Shown here piece after piece: positions 6,591-8,388 of a DNA stretch of 8,388 nt. The stretch is from Planktothrix sp. UBA8402. GTDB taxonomy: Bacteria; Cyanobacteriota; Cyanobacteriia; Cyanobacteriales; Microcoleaceae. Made by a program: the position numbers and the translations under genes. The stretch's first letter is position 1; every line of letters begins with the position of its first letter. The DNA is taken from contig DMPJ01000220.1 of assembly GCA_003456035.1 (NCBI GenBank), positions 2,922 through 11,309 on the forward strand, written 5' to 3'. Below the pieces are notes generated by a model, which worked only from the letters and a program-made list of their open reading frames with translations, was not told the origin of the DNA and ran no database searches.

Positions 6591-6633
6591 AAACCAATTA
6601 TTAATTATTAAGTAAGAACTTAGTAATTTGGTT
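6591..6633. repeat. Imperfect inverted repeat in the aerB-aerD gap
   Basis: An arm at 6592-6603 (AACCAATTATTA) and an arm at 6621-6633 (TAGTAATTTGGTT) pair with one bulged base and one mismatch around a 17-nt loop. This is the longest gap between genes (140 bp, 6536-6675). I see no convincing -35/-10 pair in the gap; the best candidates match the consensus poorly. Confidence 0.35.
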
Positions 6634-6675
6634 CTGATAAATTTTTATCTGTGATCAAAACAAAATCTGCTGTAA

Positions 6676-8388
6676 TTACTCTAATTCTAAGAGCAATTCG
6701 TCCAGTTCTGTTTGATTAAGATCGGCATCGGGAAAATCCGAGGGAGTGTAACCCCCTTCTACCGATAAACAATGATTAATCAGGGCTTCTAAAGATTTTT
6801 GATAAGTATGAGCTAAATTTTCTATCGTTGTTTTTTGATGAAAATTTTCACTATATTGCCATTCTATTTCTAGTTTACCTGAGACAATAAGGCTATTAAT
6901 CTCAATTAAATGGGAACGTTGCCCCAAAGGACTATGAATAGAAGCGCTCGACTCTTTAGAAAATTGCCAACCAACCTCTGCTATCTGATCCTCCGTAAAT
7001 TGACCTAAATAATTAAAGCCAACTTCTGGTTTCGGAGCGTTGCGTAAATGGGATTGAATGGTTAAATCTGAGTTGAGATAATAGCCAATCCCATAATCAA
7101 CTCCTCGACGGGGAATTTGTCGCAATTGCTCTTTGACTGACTTGAGAGATTCACCTGGATGGTTAATCGTTTCTAGGGTCAAATAAACGGGAAAAATACT
7201 GGTAAACCAGCCCACCGTCCGCGACAGATTTAAAGAGTTCACTAAATTTTCCCTGCCATGACCTTCTATGTCAAGTAAAAGAGCAGAAAAATTTGTCCAA
7301 TCAGCGAAAGTTTGGATTAAAGCAGTTAGTAATACATCATTTATTTGGGTATTATAGGCCTGGGGAACATCCTGTAAGAGCGATCGCGTTTGGCTTTCTG
7401 TTAAGCAAAAGGAAAGAATTTTAGCACTGGCGACGGTGTTAGCGGTGACATCCCCTTGATAATCGCGGGGAAGCGAGGAAAGAGCGGAAAAATCCCTGAT
7501 TAACCAATAGTCTAAGGGTGCCTTAAGTTCAGGGCTTTGAGCATAAATTTGGAGTTCTTCAGCCCAATCTTTAAAGGAGCTAGTTTTAGGGGGTAATTGG
7601 GGAGTTTGACCTTTTTCTAACTGTTGATAAGCGGTGGCTAAATCTTCGAGAAGAATTCGCCAAGAAACACCATCTACGGCTAAATGATGGATAACAATTG
7701 ATAATTTTATGGAGTTAGTTAATTGACAGTAAACAACGGCAACTAAGGGCCCTTTTTCTAAATTAAATGATCTTTGTTGCTGGTCTATTATTGTGGTTAA
7801 AGTTGTTAGTTGTTCCTGGTCAGATAAAGAAGATAAATCTATAACTTCAAAGGTAAAGTTATGCCAATCATCACTATTATATTGCTGCCATTTGCCGTCT
7901 TGTTTGATAAAACGTAAACGTAGAGCGTCATGGTGATCAAGTAATTTAGCAATAGCCGTTTTTAATAAATCAGGTTTTAGATTAGTACCAACCTCCAACA
8001 GCATCGCTTGATTAAAGTGATGGGGTTCGGGTAAATTTTGCTCAAAAAACCACTGTTGAATGGGAGTTAAGGGAACATTACCTATAACTAAACCCTGCAT
8101 AGTTTCAGTGACGGGAGCTATTTCGGTTACGGTGGCTAATTGGCTGATGGTTTGATGACTAAATAACTGATTTGGAGTAATTTGTAACCCGGCTTGATTG
8201 GCTTTAGCAATAATTTGAATTGCCAAAATTGAATCACCACCTAATTCAAAAAAGTTGTCATTAATGCTAACTTGTTTAAGTCCTAAAACAGTTTGCCAAA
8301 TATCAGCTAAGGTTTTTTCAATTTCTGTGCTGGGGATAACCTTGTTAGTGGTGTTATCTAACTTAATTTCGGGTTCGGGTAGGGCGCG
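6676..8388 (-). CDS. aerB: NRPS C-terminal part: thiolation and epimerization domains (AerB-like), 5' end outside window
   Basis: This is the 3' end of an NRPS gene; the frame stays open to the window edge, giving 570 residues here. It begins just after an adenylation domain would end. A thiolation domain follows, with FFELGGDS at about residues 46-53; Ser53 carries the phosphopantetheine arm. Next is an epimerization domain (about 100-545): PLTPIQQWF, HHLAVDGVSW (His234, His235, Asp239), EGHGRE (Glu375), TVGWFTSIFPV and the late NYLGQF motif. The HHxxxDG His and the Glu of EGHGRE are the known catalytic pair, so the domain looks active and should hand on a D-residue. The end of the protein (TPSDFP, then an acidic Leu/Glu-rich tail) resembles a COM donor. 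Aeruginosins carry a D-amino acid at position 2, made by AerB, which fits. The adenylation domain, and so the substrate, cannot be seen. The aerB symbol rests on the neighbouring Choi genes; the T-E architecture is certain. Confidence 0.88.
   Translation of the reverse strand, partial: RALPEPEIKLDNTTNKVIPSTEIEKTLADIWQTVLGLKQVSINDNFFELGGDSILAIQIIAKANQAGLQITPNQLFSHQTISQLATVTEIAPVTETMQGLVIGNVPLTPIQQWFFEQNLPEPHHFNQAMLLEVGTNLKPDLLKTAIAKLLDHHDALRLRFIKQDGKWQQYNSDDWHNFTFEVIDLSSLSDQEQLTTLTTIIDQQQRSFNLEKGPLVAVVYCQLTNSIKLSIVIHHLAVDGVSWRILLEDLATAYQQLEKGQTPQLPPKTSSFKDWAEELQIYAQSPELKAPLDYWLIRDFSALSSLPRDYQGDVTANTVASAKILSFCLTESQTRSLLQDVPQAYNTQINDVLLTALIQTFADWTNFSALLLDIEGHGRENLVNSLNLSRTVGWFTSIFPVYLTLETINHPGESLKSVKEQLRQIPRRGVDYGIGYYLNSDLTIQSHLRNAPKPEVGFNYLGQFTEDQIAEVGWQFSKESSASIHSPLGQRSHLIEINSLIVSGKLEIEWQYSENFHQKTTIENLAHTYQKSLEALINHCLSVEGGYTPSDFPDADLNQTELDELLLELE
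7380..7387. repeat. HIP1 octamer GCGATCGC
   Basis: Inside the epimerization domain of the AerB-like NRPS. Confidence 0.85.

Noticed and set aside
6536..6675. Promoter for a separate aerD transcript
   Set aside because: Candidate -35/-10 pairs such as TTGGTT with TAACTT match poorly, and AT-rich DNA gives such matches by chance.
8224..8226. TTG as a start codon of the last NRPS fragment
   Set aside because: It lies inside the thiolation domain, right after the GGDS carrier motif. The frame continues open to 8388, so this is an internal Leu codon.
1..8388. CRISPR array, tRNA, rRNA or transposase
   Set aside because: No spaced direct repeats of CRISPR size, no cloverleaf-like sequence noticed, and no transposase-like protein in the reading frames. 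The only tandem repeats are the short heptamers.

Overview
This window is part of an aeruginosin-type (Choi-containing) nonribosomal peptide gene cluster. The organism is almost certainly a cyanobacterium. Three things point there: the DNA is AT-rich; the octamer GCGATCGC (HIP1, over-represented in many cyanobacteria) occurs five times; and two intergenic regions carry heptamer tandem repeats of the cyanobacterial STRR kind. The gene content matches the aer clusters of Planktothrix, Microcystis and relatives. The genus cannot be fixed from the sequence alone.

All six genes lie on the minus strand and read from high to low coordinates. In transcription order they are: (1) 6676-8388, the 3' part of an NRPS gene (thiolation + epimerization domains, AerB-like), cut by the window edge; (2) 5912-6535, a BacA-family prephenate decarboxylase (AerD); (3) 5185-5805, a bicupin isomerase related to BacB (AerE); (4) 4288-5088, a divergent SDR related to BacG (AerF); (5) 977-4252, a one-module NRPS with domains C-A-T (AerG-like); (6) 167-943, a classical SDR with an intact Ser-Tyr-Lys triad that resembles BacC. 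Gaps are 33 to 140 bp, which fits one operon. The last 166 bp after gene 6 are non-coding as far as can be seen. They hold a heptamer repeat and a GC-rich hairpin.

The genes form a coherent pathway. AerD removes CO2 from prephenate without aromatizing it, AerE moves the ring double bond into conjugation, and AerF reduces it. The same three steps open the bacilysin/anticapsin pathway (BacA, BacB, BacG). The product would be processed to 2-carboxy-6-hydroxyoctahydroindole (Choi), the hallmark of aeruginosins. The upstream NRPS epimerizes its residue to the D form and its C-terminal tail looks like a docking (COM) donor. AerG starts with a matching acceptor-like N-terminus, should accept the D-configured chain, and would load Choi. 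AerG has no thioesterase, so release must be encoded elsewhere. The BacC-like SDR is a candidate for a redox step at the ring oxygen, but this is inference. No aminotransferase, loading module, glycosyltransferase, halogenase or sulfotransferase is in the window.

The overall system is a known family. The points most worth a second look are the altered second metal site in AerE, the triad-less AerF, the specificity code of AerG, the extra BacC-like SDR, and the small inverted repeats between the genes.
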